64,000 nt of DNA, from the NCBI RefSeq assembly GCF_021390935.1, contig NZ_JAJPUI010000008.1, forward strand, positions 287,223 to 351,222, in the 5' to 3' direction. Positions within the stretch are counted from its first letter, which is position 1; each line of letters opens with the position of its first letter. The notes under the pieces are model-generated. The model saw only the letters and a program-made list of their open reading frames with translations. It did no database searches and was not told the origin of the DNA. This stretch comes from Streptomyces sp. CC228A. GTDB lineage: Bacteria > Actinomycetota > Actinomycetes > Streptomycetales > Streptomycetaceae. Both the position numbers and the translations under genes were made by a program. Below, piece by piece: positions 24,668-33,206 of this stretch.

Positions 24668-25630
24668 TCATGTGCTTCCCGGGCAGCTCAGGCCCGGCCA
24701 GCGCGTCGCCACCCAGGTATCGTCGTAGACCGTGTCGAGATAGCGTTCACCTCCGTCGGGAGAAAGCGCCACCACGACGCTTCCCTCGGGAATCTCCTTC
24801 GCTTTCTGCTGCACCGCGGACAGCACGGTCCCGCTGGAGCCGCCGAGAAGGAGCCCGCGTTCCCTCGCGAGCGTCCTGCACATTTCCACCGTGCAGGCCT
24901 CCGGAATGACGACGACCTCGTCGACCTTCTTCTCGTCGAGGATCTCGGGGCGTCTGCTCGTGCCGATCCCGGGAATGTGGCGCCGCCCCGGCGGGCCGCC
25001 GAACGTGACGGACCCCGCCGAGTCGACCGCGATGATGCGGGTGGCCGGGCTGTGCTCCCGGAGGTACTCGGCGCAGCCCATCAGCGTCCCGGTCGTACCG
25101 GCCCCGATGAACGCGTAGTCCACGCGGCCGAGCTGTTCCATGATGGCCCGGCCGGTACGGTCCCGGTGGGCCCGCGGACCCGCGGGGTTCGCGTACTGGT
25201 TCAGCCAGTGGGTGTCGGGCTCCCGCAGCAGCCGGTCGCGGATGTAGTCGATACGGGACTGCAGGTAGCCGCCGTTGCCGTCGCGGATGTCGATGACGAC
25301 GACCTCGGCGCCCAGCGCCCTCATCAGGCGCAGTGACGGGGCGTTGGCGTTCGGGTCCGTCACGCAGGTCAGGCAGTAGCCCTTGGCCGCGCACACCATG
25401 GCCAGCGCCACGCCGAGGTTCCCGGAGGTCGACTCGATGAGGCGGGTCCGCGGGAACGCGCGGCCCGACGCCTCCGCCTCCGCCACCAGGGCGACAGCCG
25501 TCTTGAGCTTCACCGAGCCTGCCGGATTGAGCCCTTCGAGTTTCACGAAGACGGAGCTACCGGGTGCCAGCAGGTCGACCCGGATGAATACGTCGTCCAG
25601 CACCAGGTCGTACACTTCTTCCGCTATCAC
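24668..25630 (-). CDS. SbnA-like PLP enzyme (cysteine synthase superfamily)
   Basis: 320 residues, fold type II. VFVKLEGLNPAGSVKLKTAV holds the Schiff-base lysine. LIESTSGNLGVALAMVCAAK, LTCVTDPNANAPSLRLMRAL, GGYLQSRIDYIRDRLL and HWLNQYANPAGPRAH follow. AVDSAGSVTFGGPPGRRHIP then GIGTSRRPE match the SbnA/VioB type rather than plain CysK. SbnA condenses O-phosphoserine with glutamate on the way to 2,3-diaminopropionate. No SbnB-type dehydrogenase is next to it, so product and pathway are open. GTG 25630 (VIAEEVYDLVLDD) is preferred on length; an upstream ATG would add about 28 residues. Confidence 0.75.
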   Translation of the reverse strand: MIAEEVYDLVLDDVFIRVDLLAPGSSVFVKLEGLNPAGSVKLKTAVALVAEAEASGRAFPRTRLIESTSGNLGVALAMVCAAKGYCLTCVTDPNANAPSLRLMRALGAEVVVIDIRDGNGGYLQSRIDYIRDRLLREPDTHWLNQYANPAGPRAHRDRTGRAIMEQLGRVDYAFIGAGTTGTLMGCAEYLREHSPATRIIAVDSAGSVTFGGPPGRRHIPGIGTSRRPEILDEKKVDEVVVIPEACTVEMCRTLARERGLLLGGSSGTVLSAVQQKAKEIPEGSVVVALSPDGGERYLDTVYDDTWVATRWPGLSCPGST

Positions 25631-26387
25631 GGGAATCCCACGCTCTTGAGTGCGGATATGCCAGTGGATTGCGCAGGCCGACATACAAGGGCGCATGGAT
25701 GAGAACAGCTGCACCGGTCGCGTGCAGCCGCGCAGAAGAGTTCACTTCCCCCGTTCGCCGCCATGACGCCCCCGTCGCGGCGATGTCAGCATCACATGGG
25801 GCCGTCCACCGCGTCCAGAAAATTTGCCGGGCAATGTCGTTCCGAATTGAACATTCCGCGTGGATTTCCGCATTCCGCACGACGATTGCCCTCCGCGGGG
25901 ACGCCCGCGCGCCGACACCCCCGCACGGCGGGCCGCGCCCGCGTCCACCAAGATCGCCTCACGTGCGAGGCCGCACCGCGGGACGCCGAGCCCGCCGGCC
26001 GGCAGGGGGCGCCCACCACCGGGCGGCGTCCCCAGCCGACGGCTCCCGGGAACGGCGGGACCCGACGACCCCCGCCGCCACCCGAGCGGGACGCGCCCCG
26101 TGGCGCTCGACGCGGCGGCCCCGGACAGCCTGGCGCACCGCCGCGCCCGCGCAGGGCCGCGAGCTTGCCGAACACCGAGCCGTTCCGCAGCGCCTGTCGA
26201 GCCGGTCGCATGCAGCCCGCCGCCCCGCCGCCCCGCCGCCCCGCCGCCCGCTGTTCCGCACCGAACAGGACGGTGAAGCCGGTCGGCACCACCCGCCCCA
26301 CCCGTACGCAGGAAGGCCGCGGTTCGTACGCTTGTCGTACGCGATGTGTACGGTCGTGCACGGTAGCCTGAGCCCGGGAGGTGCTCC
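25631..26387. promoter_or_regulatory. 757-bp gene-free stretch; repeated motif before tap
   Basis: No gene is recognisable on either strand. The part near 25790-25880 is less GC-rich than its surroundings and may hold the promoter of the SbnA-like gene. At 26301-26362, just upstream of tap, related motifs recur: cccgtacgc, ttcgtacgc, gtcgtacgc, gtgtacgg, gtcgtgcacgg. They could be an operator for the helix-turn-helix of Tap or its regulator. That is inference. Confidence 0.35.
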
Positions 26388-28661
26388 ATGTCGGAGTTGT
26401 TCGACGCCGTCGACGCCCTGCTGGCGTCCCGCGCCCCGCTGCCGCCGCCCGCGGAGCGGAAGCGGTTGCGCACGGCGCACGGGCTGACCCTGGACGAGGT
26501 CGCCGCGGCACTCCAGGTGCGCCGTGCCACGGTCAGCGGCTGGGAGTCGGGCAAGACCGAGCCGCGCCCACCGGAGCGCGACGCGTACGCGCGGCTCCTC
26601 GAAGGGCTCGCGAAGCTCTACCCCGCACCGGGCAGCACCGGCGCGGGGGAGGAAGGTCCGGAGACGGACGCCCACGCTCCGACGCCGACACCGCGGGCCC
26701 GCGACCTGCCTCCACACCAGCCCTCTGACGCCGCGCCCACGCTCCCCGCTGACGCCGACGACGCCCCGCCCCGCCATGCCCGTCCGGCCCCCGCGGCCCA
26801 CACCACCGGGCCGCCCTCCCCGCGCCACCCGGACGCGGGGAAGACCGCGTCGGCCCGCGCCCCGAAGCCCACCCGCACCGGAACCCGTGGAGCGGCACCC
26901 GCCGCGGCCCGACCGGACGGCACCGACCCCCTTTTCGAGAACGGGCCCCTCGCGGTCGTCGACGCCGAACCGGACGGCCGCGTCCTGGCGTACTGCACCG
27001 GCGGACTGGTCCTCGACGTACCGGCCGGCACCCTCCCGGCCCTCGTCGAATGGACCCTCAAAGAGGCCAGACTCGGACAGCCGAAACTGTCCGGCCCGGG
27101 CAAGCCGGCCGACCCGCTGCTCGTGCTCACCGAGACCGCGCTGGAGCACTACGGCCTGCCCGCCGCCCTCGATGACGAGGAGCGGCTGGCCGGACGGATC
27201 CCCGACGGCCACCAGGCCGTCAGGCAACTCACCCGCGCCGACTGGAAACTGACCAAGCGGGGCTTCGGCCCCTGGGCGCGGATCTACCGCCCCGCCCAGG
27301 GCTCGGACCGCCAGTGCGTGCAGCTGTGCATCCCGTCCTGGCACGCACTCGACGCCCGCCACTGGGGCCACGCCGCGCAGCTCCCGCCCCCGGACCTCGC
27401 CCGGGTCCTGGGCGTGTATGCCTCCCGCGTGATGACGCCGCGCGGCTCCACGGCCGTCACCGGCCTGGAGCTGATGACCGCGCTGCACCCGCCGACCCGG
27501 GCCGTGCGCGACGGGAGCGGCGGCTTCCGGCAGGCCGAAGGCAAGGCGCCGGGCTCCCTGGGTACGGACCCGGTGGACCCGGCGCCCTGCGAGGCCCCGG
27601 ACGGCCACCCGCTCCTGGCCGACCTGCCGCGCTTCCACGTCCGCGGGCCGGCGGAGAAGCTCTTCGAGGAGGCGTACGACTGGGCGCGGCCGCTGACCGA
27701 CGCCGAATGCGCCCTGCGGCACCTCGTCGGCATCGACGTCAACATGGCCTTCGCCGCAGGGGCCAACGGCCTGGTCGTCGGCCTCGGCGCGCCCACCCGC
27801 GTCAAGAGCCCGGCGTTCGACGCGAAGCTGCCGGGCTCGTGGCTGGTGGACCTGTCCCACGTCGACCTGTCCCGGGTGAGGACCGGCAAGGACACCTGGG
27901 CGGACCTCGACGCGCGCCTGCTGCCCAGCCCGTTCACGCCGACGGGCGACCGCCCCGAAGGCCCCGCCTGGTACGCGACGCCCACCGTGGCGTACGCGGT
28001 GGAGCTGGGGTACGACGTCGCGCCGCTGGAGGCGTACGTCCGGTACGACAACGGCCGCTACCTCGACGCCTGGTACCAGCGGCTGCGCGACGCCTACCTC
28101 GCCACGATGGCCGACCTGGGCGTGCACGCGGACATGGCGCCGGCGGACTTCCTCACGGCGATGGCCGGCTGCAAGGAGCGCGACCCGGACCTGGCCGCCG
28201 TCGTCTCCGCGATCAAGGCGACGGTCAAGGGGGGCCTCGGCAAACTGCGCGAGCGGCCCCGCGGCGAGGGCTGGCGGCCGGGCCGGCCGTGGCGGGCACT
28301 GGAACGGCCCACGTGGCGGCCGGACATCCGCGCGGCGGTCATCTCCCGCACCCGCGTCAACCTGCACCGCAAGATCGTCAAGCACGCCGCGTTCACCGGG
28401 CAGTACCCGGTCGCGGTCCTGTCCGACTGCGTCGTGTACGCCGCCGCCGGGCCGTCGCCGCTGGACTTCCTGCCGTACCGGGACGGCAAGCCGCTGCCCG
28501 GCGGCTTCAAGCTCGGCGTCAACCCCGGCCTCGTCAAGCACGAAGGCACGCAGAGCGTCCTGTGGGGCGAGGAGGTCCGCGACCGGTTCGACGCCCCCGA
28601 GCTGAACCTCGCCCGGTACATCAAGGACGGCACCGTCACCGACGCCGACAGCGGAGAGTAG
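26388..28661 (+). CDS. tap: Telomere-associated protein Tap
   Basis: 757 residues, close to the size of known Streptomyces Tap proteins. An Xre-type helix-turn-helix lies at about residues 28-60 (LTLDEVAAALQVRRATVSGW). A Pro/Ala-rich linker follows to about residue 180, then the large conserved body (LTKRGFGPWARIYRPAQGSD, VGIDVNMAFAAGANGLVVGL, VHADMAPADFLTAMAGCKER). Tap binds the 3' overhang of the linear-replicon telomere and recruits Tpg for end-patching. ATG 26388 follows gggaggtgct. tpg begins 9 bases after the stop, the standard tap-tpg operon. Its presence argues for a linear replicon end nearby. Confidence 0.93.
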   Translation: MSELFDAVDALLASRAPLPPPAERKRLRTAHGLTLDEVAAALQVRRATVSGWESGKTEPRPPERDAYARLLEGLAKLYPAPGSTGAGEEGPETDAHAPTPTPRARDLPPHQPSDAAPTLPADADDAPPRHARPAPAAHTTGPPSPRHPDAGKTASARAPKPTRTGTRGAAPAAARPDGTDPLFENGPLAVVDAEPDGRVLAYCTGGLVLDVPAGTLPALVEWTLKEARLGQPKLSGPGKPADPLLVLTETALEHYGLPAALDDEERLAGRIPDGHQAVRQLTRADWKLTKRGFGPWARIYRPAQGSDRQCVQLCIPSWHALDARHWGHAAQLPPPDLARVLGVYASRVMTPRGSTAVTGLELMTALHPPTRAVRDGSGGFRQAEGKAPGSLGTDPVDPAPCEAPDGHPLLADLPRFHVRGPAEKLFEEAYDWARPLTDAECALRHLVGIDVNMAFAAGANGLVVGLGAPTRVKSPAFDAKLPGSWLVDLSHVDLSRVRTGKDTWADLDARLLPSPFTPTGDRPEGPAWYATPTVAYAVELGYDVAPLEAYVRYDNGRYLDAWYQRLRDAYLATMADLGVHADMAPADFLTAMAGCKERDPDLAAVVSAIKATVKGGLGKLRERPRGEGWRPGRPWRALERPTWRPDIRAAVISRTRVNLHRKIVKHAAFTGQYPVAVLSDCVVYAAAGPSPLDFLPYRDGKPLPGGFKLGVNPGLVKHEGTQSVLWGEEVRDRFDAPELNLARYIKDGTVTDADSGE

Positions 28662-28670
28662 GAGGAGGCG

Positions 28671-29228
28671 ATGAGCCTGTTCGGGGACGGCCTGGAGGCC
28701 GCCGTGCAGAAGGCGTTCACCCGCCCGGCGCCCAAGAGCGCGCCCGCGCAGATGCGGTACCTCGTCAAGCAGCTCAAGAGCACGAAGGCGGTCGCCCGGA
28801 TGCTGCGGGTCTCCCAGCGCACCGTCGAGCGGTACGTGAAGGACCAGATCAAGAAGCCGCGCCCCGACCTCGCCGCGCGGCTGGAGCACGAGGTGAAGAA
28901 GCGGTGGCAGCCGCAGGTCCGGGCCCGGGCCCGGCGGCAGGCGGCGACCACCACCGGCATCGTCATCGACACCCGCGCCCGTATCGGCTACACCGCGCCG
29001 ATCGGCTCCACCGACGACAGCCGCATCCGGCACCTCACCGTCGCCCTGCCCCCGCGCCACGCGGCCCGCCTCTTCGCCGCCCAGGAAGCCGGCGCCGACG
29101 ACCGGGAGCTCAACGAGATCGCCGCCGACGCGCTCCGCCAGGTGTACTTCCAGGACGACGGCCGCCGCGCCGGCCAACTGGAGGAGGTCCGCTTCACCGA
29201 CATCGAACACCTGGAGTTCGACCTGTGA
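28671..29228 (+). CDS. tpg: Telomere terminal protein Tpg
   Basis: 185 residues, the usual Tpg length of 184-185. The N-terminal part has a putative helix-turn-helix, KAVARMLRVSQRTVERYVKD, then a basic region IKKPRPDLAARLEHEVKKRW, QPQVRARARRQ and the conserved RIGYTAPIGSTDDSRIRHLT. Tpg is covalently attached to the 5' ends of linear Streptomyces DNA and primes synthesis that fills the last gap. The start ATG 28671 follows aggagg. It is the second gene of the tap-tpg operon. A dispersed palindromic repeat follows it and may act as terminator. Confidence 0.94.
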   Translation: MSLFGDGLEAAVQKAFTRPAPKSAPAQMRYLVKQLKSTKAVARMLRVSQRTVERYVKDQIKKPRPDLAARLEHEVKKRWQPQVRARARRQAATTTGIVIDTRARIGYTAPIGSTDDSRIRHLTVALPPRHAARLFAAQEAGADDRELNEIAADALRQVYFQDDGRRAGQLEEVRFTDIEHLEFDL

Positions 29229-29255
29229 TCCCCGCGCCGCGCGCCGACCGCTGAG

Positions 29256-29302
29256 GCGGCTCGCGAGCCGCAGCACGATGGCTGCCGCACAGGCAGGCTT
29301 GT
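29256..29302. repeat. REP-like palindromic repeat, copy 1
   Basis: The perfect palindrome GCGGCTCGCGAGCCGC (29256-29271) is joined to agcacgatggctgccgcaca ggcaggcttgt. A second copy lies at 31961-32012. It falls 27 bases after tpg and could terminate that operon. Confidence 0.65.
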
Positions 29303-29367
29303 TGTCACCTGCGGGTCGTTGGAGCCGCCCATCCCGGAAATCAGCGGCTCGGGCACAATCAGGAGCT

Positions 29368-29780
29368 GTGCCCGCCCCTCCTGATCCTTTTGTCCTGTAC
29401 CCCGATGTAGCGGCCTGCGGCAGCCTCGCCACAGCGCTCCGGGCCGAGGCGCAAGCCGGCCTCACCGGTGATTCCGTCACGTCGCCGGACTTTGACCCGC
29501 TGCTCCACGCGACCGTCACAAGCATGCTGCCGCACCGCGAGCCGCTGCAGATCAGCGCCTGGTCGCACGAGCGGCGATGGGCGATCCGCGGCACGGAACC
29601 GTTCCAGAGCCTGTCCCTCATCGATGGCAGGACGGACGACCTGGCGGAGGTCGCCAGGGCCGCCCGTGCCTGGCACGACGGGGCGGCCCTGAACGACATT
29701 CGCAAAGCGGTGCCCTTCGTGCACCTGACCGGCCGGTTCGAGGTGCCCGATCTCGATTCCGCACGTCTGGTGGAATCTAA
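29368..29780 (+). pseudogene. DUF6193 family protein, 5' part, split by IS5-family element
   Basis: GTG 29368 follows AGGAGCT. The 5' part encodes about 137 residues (PDPFVLYPDVAACGSLATAL, HERRWAIRGTEPFQSLSLID, FVHLTGRFEVPDLDSARLVE then S). The frame is cut at 29780 by the insertion and continues at 31456. Removing the element and one TAA copy restores GAATCTAAGTGGCAGAGC (ESKWQS) and an unbroken 245-codon gene. The family is often annotated as linked to natural-product loci, with unknown activity. Confidence 0.8.
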
Positions 29781-29920
29781 GTAGCTGTTGTCGTTCCGAT
29801 CTTGAGGGGTGGGCGTCGAACGGGAGTCTCGATCGGGTGATCGCGGCCGGCCGTGGGCATGAAGGCAGGGCCTCTTGGTAGCTCGGGGTTGCGAAGCCGA
29901 CCGAGATCCAGGAGACCCTG

Positions 29921-30838
29921 TTGCCGCAGTTGTACGTGCTCGCGCCGGTGGAGTTCAACTCGGCTGCTCCGTCGTGTGATTGCGTCGCTCACCGGTTCGG
30001 GAATGCCGCCGATCACCCGGAACGTGTTCGGAGGTATCCCTCGGACATGACGGACGCGGAGTGGGCCGTGGTCCGGCCACTCCTGCCGGTGCCGGGCTGG
30101 CTGCGGGGCCGGGGCGGGCAGCCGGAGGCGTACTGCCACCGGGCGATACTGGACGCGATCCGCTATCTCGTGGACAACGGCGTCAAGTGGCGTGCTATGC
30201 CAGCCGACTTCCCGCCGTGGGACCGGGTCTACGCCTTCTTCCGCCGCTGGCGCGACCACGTACTGGTCAGGGAGTTCCACGACCGGCTGCGCGACCGGGT
30301 CCGCCGGAAGGCGGGCCGGGATGTGGAGCCGACGGCCGGTGTGATCGACTCGCAGTCCGTCAAGGCAGACGCCGTCGTCGGTGCCGACAGCCGTGGCTTC
30401 GACGGCGGCAAACTGGTCAACGGCCGCAAGCGGCACGTCGTGGTCGACACCCTCGGCCTACTGCTGGGCGTCATGGTCACAAGCGCGGACATCGGAGACC
30501 GTGCCGCCGCGAAGGTTCTGCTCGCCCAGGTCGCCGACGCCCGCCACCGGCTGGAACTCGTCTGGGCCGACGGCGGCTACACCGGCAGCCTCGTCGGGCA
30601 CTGCCTGGCCGCGTTCGCACTGGTTCTGGCGATCGTCAGACGCAGCGATGACGTCAAGGGGTTCGTGGTGCTGCCCAAGCGGTGGATCGTCGAGCGGCTC
30701 TTCGCGCACCTGATGCGAAGCCGCCGCCTGGTGCGCGACTTCGAACGCCGCACCACCAGCGCCGAGGCGATGGTCTACTGGTCGATGACCATGATCATGA
30801 CCCGCCGTCTGGCCCGGCCACACTCCGTGCGAGGGTGA
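29921..30838 (+). CDS. IS5-family transposase
   Basis: About 260-305 residues. The N-terminus RYPSDMTDAEWAVVRPLLPV and the block YCHRAILDAIRYLVDNGVKW RAMP are typical of IS5 transposases. The DDE residues lie in GVIDSQSVKADAVVG, in VWADGGYTGSLVGH, and in the Glu of KRWIVERLFAHLMRSRRLVR. The gene is full length, so the element may be active. TTG 29921 is the furthest credible start (ggagaccctg before it); ATG 30047 is an alternative. Its 3' end overlaps the passenger gene on the other strand by 44 bases. Confidence 0.85.
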   Translation: MPQLYVLAPVEFNSAAPSCDCVAHRFGNAADHPERVRRYPSDMTDAEWAVVRPLLPVPGWLRGRGGQPEAYCHRAILDAIRYLVDNGVKWRAMPADFPPWDRVYAFFRRWRDHVLVREFHDRLRDRVRRKAGRDVEPTAGVIDSQSVKADAVVGADSRGFDGGKLVNGRKRHVVVDTLGLLLGVMVTSADIGDRAAAKVLLAQVADARHRLELVWADGGYTGSLVGHCLAAFALVLAIVRRSDDVKGFVVLPKRWIVERLFAHLMRSRRLVRDFERRTTSAEAMVYWSMTMIMTRRLARPHSVRG

Positions 30839-31340
30839 ACCGGCCCGGCGCGGACTCGGCCAGCCAGCCGCGCGCGACCAGCCGCTTCGCCTTCGACCGC
30901 AGCGCCTCCACCTTGGCCGGCACCGCGTCCAGGCCGAACAAGACAGCCATCTCCTGGCAGGTCACAGGCCCTTGGTGGAGGCGATGCCGGTCCGCGAGGG
31001 CCTGCAGGATGCGCTGGTAGTCCATCGACAGAACGGACACCTCCAGCCCCTCACGCCACACCGGCACCTGCGACTTCGGCTTCGCCGCCATCGACACCGA
31101 TGATGCCTCCCCTGCCTGCCCCTGGGCCGGCACTGCCCGTTCGGTCCGGGCGTAGTCCTCGGTCTCGTCCACCGGACCCAGCACCTCGCCGACCCGCGAG
31201 CGGGCGATGACCCACTCCTTCCATTCCCGCTCGGCCACGACCAGCTCGGCCTGGACGCGGTCGGCCTCCTCCCGCAACTCGTCCACGCGACGGCGAGCAC
31301 CCAGCTCACGCTGTTCGAGCAACCCCACGACCGACGGCAT
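30795..31340 (-). CDS. IS5-element passenger protein, hypothetical
   Basis: 181 residues inside the IS5-family element, on the opposite strand and tail-to-tail with the transposase. An N-terminal coiled coil (LLEQRELGARRRVDELREEA, DRVQAELVVAEREWKEWVIA) is followed by a basic middle and a C-terminal winged-helix-like part (GPVTCQEMAVLFGLDAVPAK, RSKAKRLVARGWLAESAPGR). This could bind DNA and regulate transposition. Similar genes travel with Streptomyces IS5 elements. No function is known to me. The start at 31340 (MPSVVGLLEQ) is preferred over an upstream ATG near the element end. Confidence 0.65.
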   Translation of the reverse strand: MPSVVGLLEQRELGARRRVDELREEADRVQAELVVAEREWKEWVIARSRVGEVLGPVDETEDYARTERAVPAQGQAGEASSVSMAAKPKSQVPVWREGLEVSVLSMDYQRILQALADRHRLHQGPVTCQEMAVLFGLDAVPAKVEALRSKAKRLVARGWLAESAPGRFTLARSVAGPDGGS

Positions 31341-31452
31341 CCACGGCCTCCCCAGGAACGATGACACGACAGGCCACCCCTCCCACGGGAGCACCGAACC
31401 TATGCCTGACCAGCGAAAACACCGCCCTCAGGTTCGGTACGACAACAGCTAC

Positions 31453-31780
31453 TAAGTGGCAGAGCATGCGCGTAGAGGCAGGCGCGTTGGGCTACGCCTG
31501 GCAGGAGACGTACCAAGCCCTGATCGAGGCGGCGCACGCCGAGCCGGCGCTTCGTGCCCTCTACCCGTTCACGAGCCACTGGGTATTGCGCTTCTCGACC
31601 ACCACCCGCCCCCGTCTGACCGCCGTCGGACCGTGCCTGACCGCGGGCAGCGACGGCACGTACGGGGTGGGGACAGGGTTCACTCCGGACCTTGGCCTGT
31701 TCGCCACAGCGCACGAGGCCGTGGCGGTGGCGATGCGCCATATGCCGTCCGGTCTCGGCCCGGTCACGCTTGGCGGATGA
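31453..31780 (+). pseudogene. DUF6193 family protein, 3' part
   Basis: This continues the gene interrupted at 29780: KWQSMRVEAGALGYAWQETY, then HAEPALRALYPFTSHWVLRF, GSDGTYGVGTGFTPDLGLF and PSGLGPVTLGG. The YPFTSHW...LRFST block is the conserved core of the family. No start codon of its own is expected. The stop overlaps a short downstream open frame as ATGA. Confidence 0.8.
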
Positions 31781-31872
31781 CGTTGCCCGACAGAGGAGCC
31801 GTGTGGGTGCCAACCACCGCCCGCATCTCCTTGGCGCTGGTGACAGAAGAGCTGCCGAATGAGCGCATGTGA
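31777..31872 (+). CDS. Short ORF coupled to DUF6193 gene, probably truncated
   Basis: ATGA overlap with the DUF6193 stop; 31 residues (TLPDRGAVWVPTTARISLAL, VTEELPNERM). The overlap suggests an original operon partner whose remainder is lost. No family is recognised. Confidence 0.3.
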   Translation: MTLPDRGAVWVPTTARISLALVTEELPNERM

Positions 31873-31960
31873 CAAGTCGGATGCCTCGCGTATGACAACC
31901 AGGCTGCCTCGGTGGTTCCCATTCGCCAGTCATCCGGTCCTGCTGGTGACACCTCCTGAG

Positions 31961-32012
31961 CTTCGGCTCCCTTGCGAGCCGAAGCACGATGGCTGCCGCA
32001 CAGGCAGGTTTG
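31961..32012. repeat. REP-like palindromic repeat, copy 2
   Basis: The hairpin CTTCGGCTC-CCTTGC-GAGCCGAAG (31961-31984) is followed by cacgatggctgccgcacagg caggtttgt. From gcgagccg onward it matches copy 1 over about 38 bases with two or three differences. The palindromic arm has changed on both sides at once (gcggctc/gagccgc to cttcggctc/gagccgaag), which points to selection on the hairpin. Confidence 0.65.
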
Positions 32013-32118
32013 TCCTCGCCAAAGACCGCGCAACGGACTCCGCCCGGCCGACCCGGCGATGTCCGCCCCGCCTCCTCAAGACGTTCGCCCAGCGAACCCA
32101 GCCCGTCAGGGGGCCGAG

Positions 32119-32678
32119 TCAGCGGACCCGGCCCTTCCCCCCGACCCCTTCGAGCCTGGTCGGGGCTCCACCCGGATCGAACGAGTGGCGGAAGGTGAAG
32201 GCGTACGGTGCACAGCCGTGGTCGTGGAGGTGCTCCAGCCTGGCGACCCCTTCCTGCCAGGTGGGTGTCGAGCCTTCGGTGACCCACCAGAACACGTGAC
32301 CCGGGTGCGCCGTCCTCTCGAACCAGTCGTGGCGCCTGTTGAGGCCGCGCGGTGCAGACCGGTGTGGACGGAGTCGAAGGCGGATCGCAGGTCGGTCCAG
32401 AGCGAGAGGGGCGCGGCCAGGGCCGTGGTCCCCACGGTGCGGCCTTTCCCGTACCAGCTCGGAACAGCGAACTCCCCCCATTCACCCCAGTCCGCGTCGA
32501 AATCCGTCCGTGCACCCAGGCGGCGATCCGCCGCTTCGGCACGAGCGACATAGCCGGGGTGCCGGCTCATCTCCCGGTAGACGGCCTCACCGCTCTCATG
32601 GAACTCCCGCGTCAGGCGTGCGGGATCGCTGAGGGCCGACTTCAGGACGCCGAACGTGTACAGGGCAAGATGGGACAT
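32119..32678 (-). CDS. DUF3291 family protein, apparent frameshift
   Basis: The first frame from ATG 32678 reads SHLALYTFGVLKSALSDPAR, EWGEFAVPSWYGKGRTVGTT and FDSVHTGLHRAA. Coding then moves to another frame: LNRRHDWFERTAHPGHVFWW, VTEGSTPTWQEGVARLEHLH and FTFRHSFDPGGAPT, ending at 32119. The shift sits at CGCGCGGCCTCAAC (near 32337-32350), where one extra C (GCCCTCAAC) would restore HRAALNRR. DUF3291 proteins are small single-domain proteins of unknown activity. A single-base loss in a C run could be natural or an assembly error. Confidence 0.7.
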
Positions 32679-33206
32679 ACGTTTCTCCCTGGCTGGGTGG
32701 GCCTGGTGGGGGGAATGCCTGACGGTCTCGCCGTCGAAGCGTGGACTCGGTTCGATGGCCTTCCGTCGGATGGGAGTCGTGGGGGCGAGCGACCAGCCCG
32801 AGGAACCCCAACGCGACGGTGGGCGCCGCCGAATGACAGGGGACGATAGCTACCTCCGCACACCCTGTCGAAGTTGCGTCTTCCCCCTGCGCATGGCCTC
32901 TTGCGGAAGGCCTCGCGGGTCCCGGGCGGTGCCGGCTGTACCGGTCCGCGCCTGGCCCGGACGACCGCAACTGCGCGCAGCAACCCGCACCTCCCTGACC
33001 GCGCCCGTCTCCGCCGCCCGGGTCCGCAAGCCGCCCCTCAGGGCGGTCCGCTGCCGGCGCGTACAAACCGACGTCCGCCCCCGAGGACACCCTGCCCCTG
33101 CCCACGCGGTGCGGCGGAGGCGGCAGGCCGCGAGGGGGTGTTGCGGCGACGCGTTTCATGGCATGCTCCCGGCCATGATCGAGAGAATCGAGTCCGCCGT
33201 CCGCCG
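32679..33206. other. Gene-free stretch
   Basis: About 530 bases between divergent genes with no recognisable gene on either strand. A tiny frame MIERIESAVRR (33175-33210) ends in an ATGA overlap with the next gene and might serve as a coupled leader. Otherwise I see nothing. Confidence 0.35.

Larger units (their letters stand above)
29781..31452 (+). mobile_element. IS5-family insertion sequence, 1672 bp, with passenger gene
   Basis: The ends are inverted: GTAGCTGTTGTCGTTCCGAT... on the left, and its partner GTAGCTGTTGTCGTACCGAA... read from the right, about 24 of 27 bases matching. TAA flanks both sides (29778-29780 and 31453-31455), a 3-base target duplication typical of TNA-type IS5 subgroups. 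A 5-base reading CTAAG with a one-base shorter repeat is equally consistent. It carries a transposase and an opposite-strand accessory gene. Confidence 0.85.

Noticed and set aside
29278..29367. An upstream ATG start for the DUF6193 gene
   Set aside because: It lies inside the REP-like repeat; GTG 29368 has AGGAG at the right distance and matches the family start.
25959..29705. A 1248-codon minus-strand open frame opposite tap and tpg
   Set aside because: tap and tpg are recognised on the plus strand; the antisense frame has no domain and only reflects codon bias.
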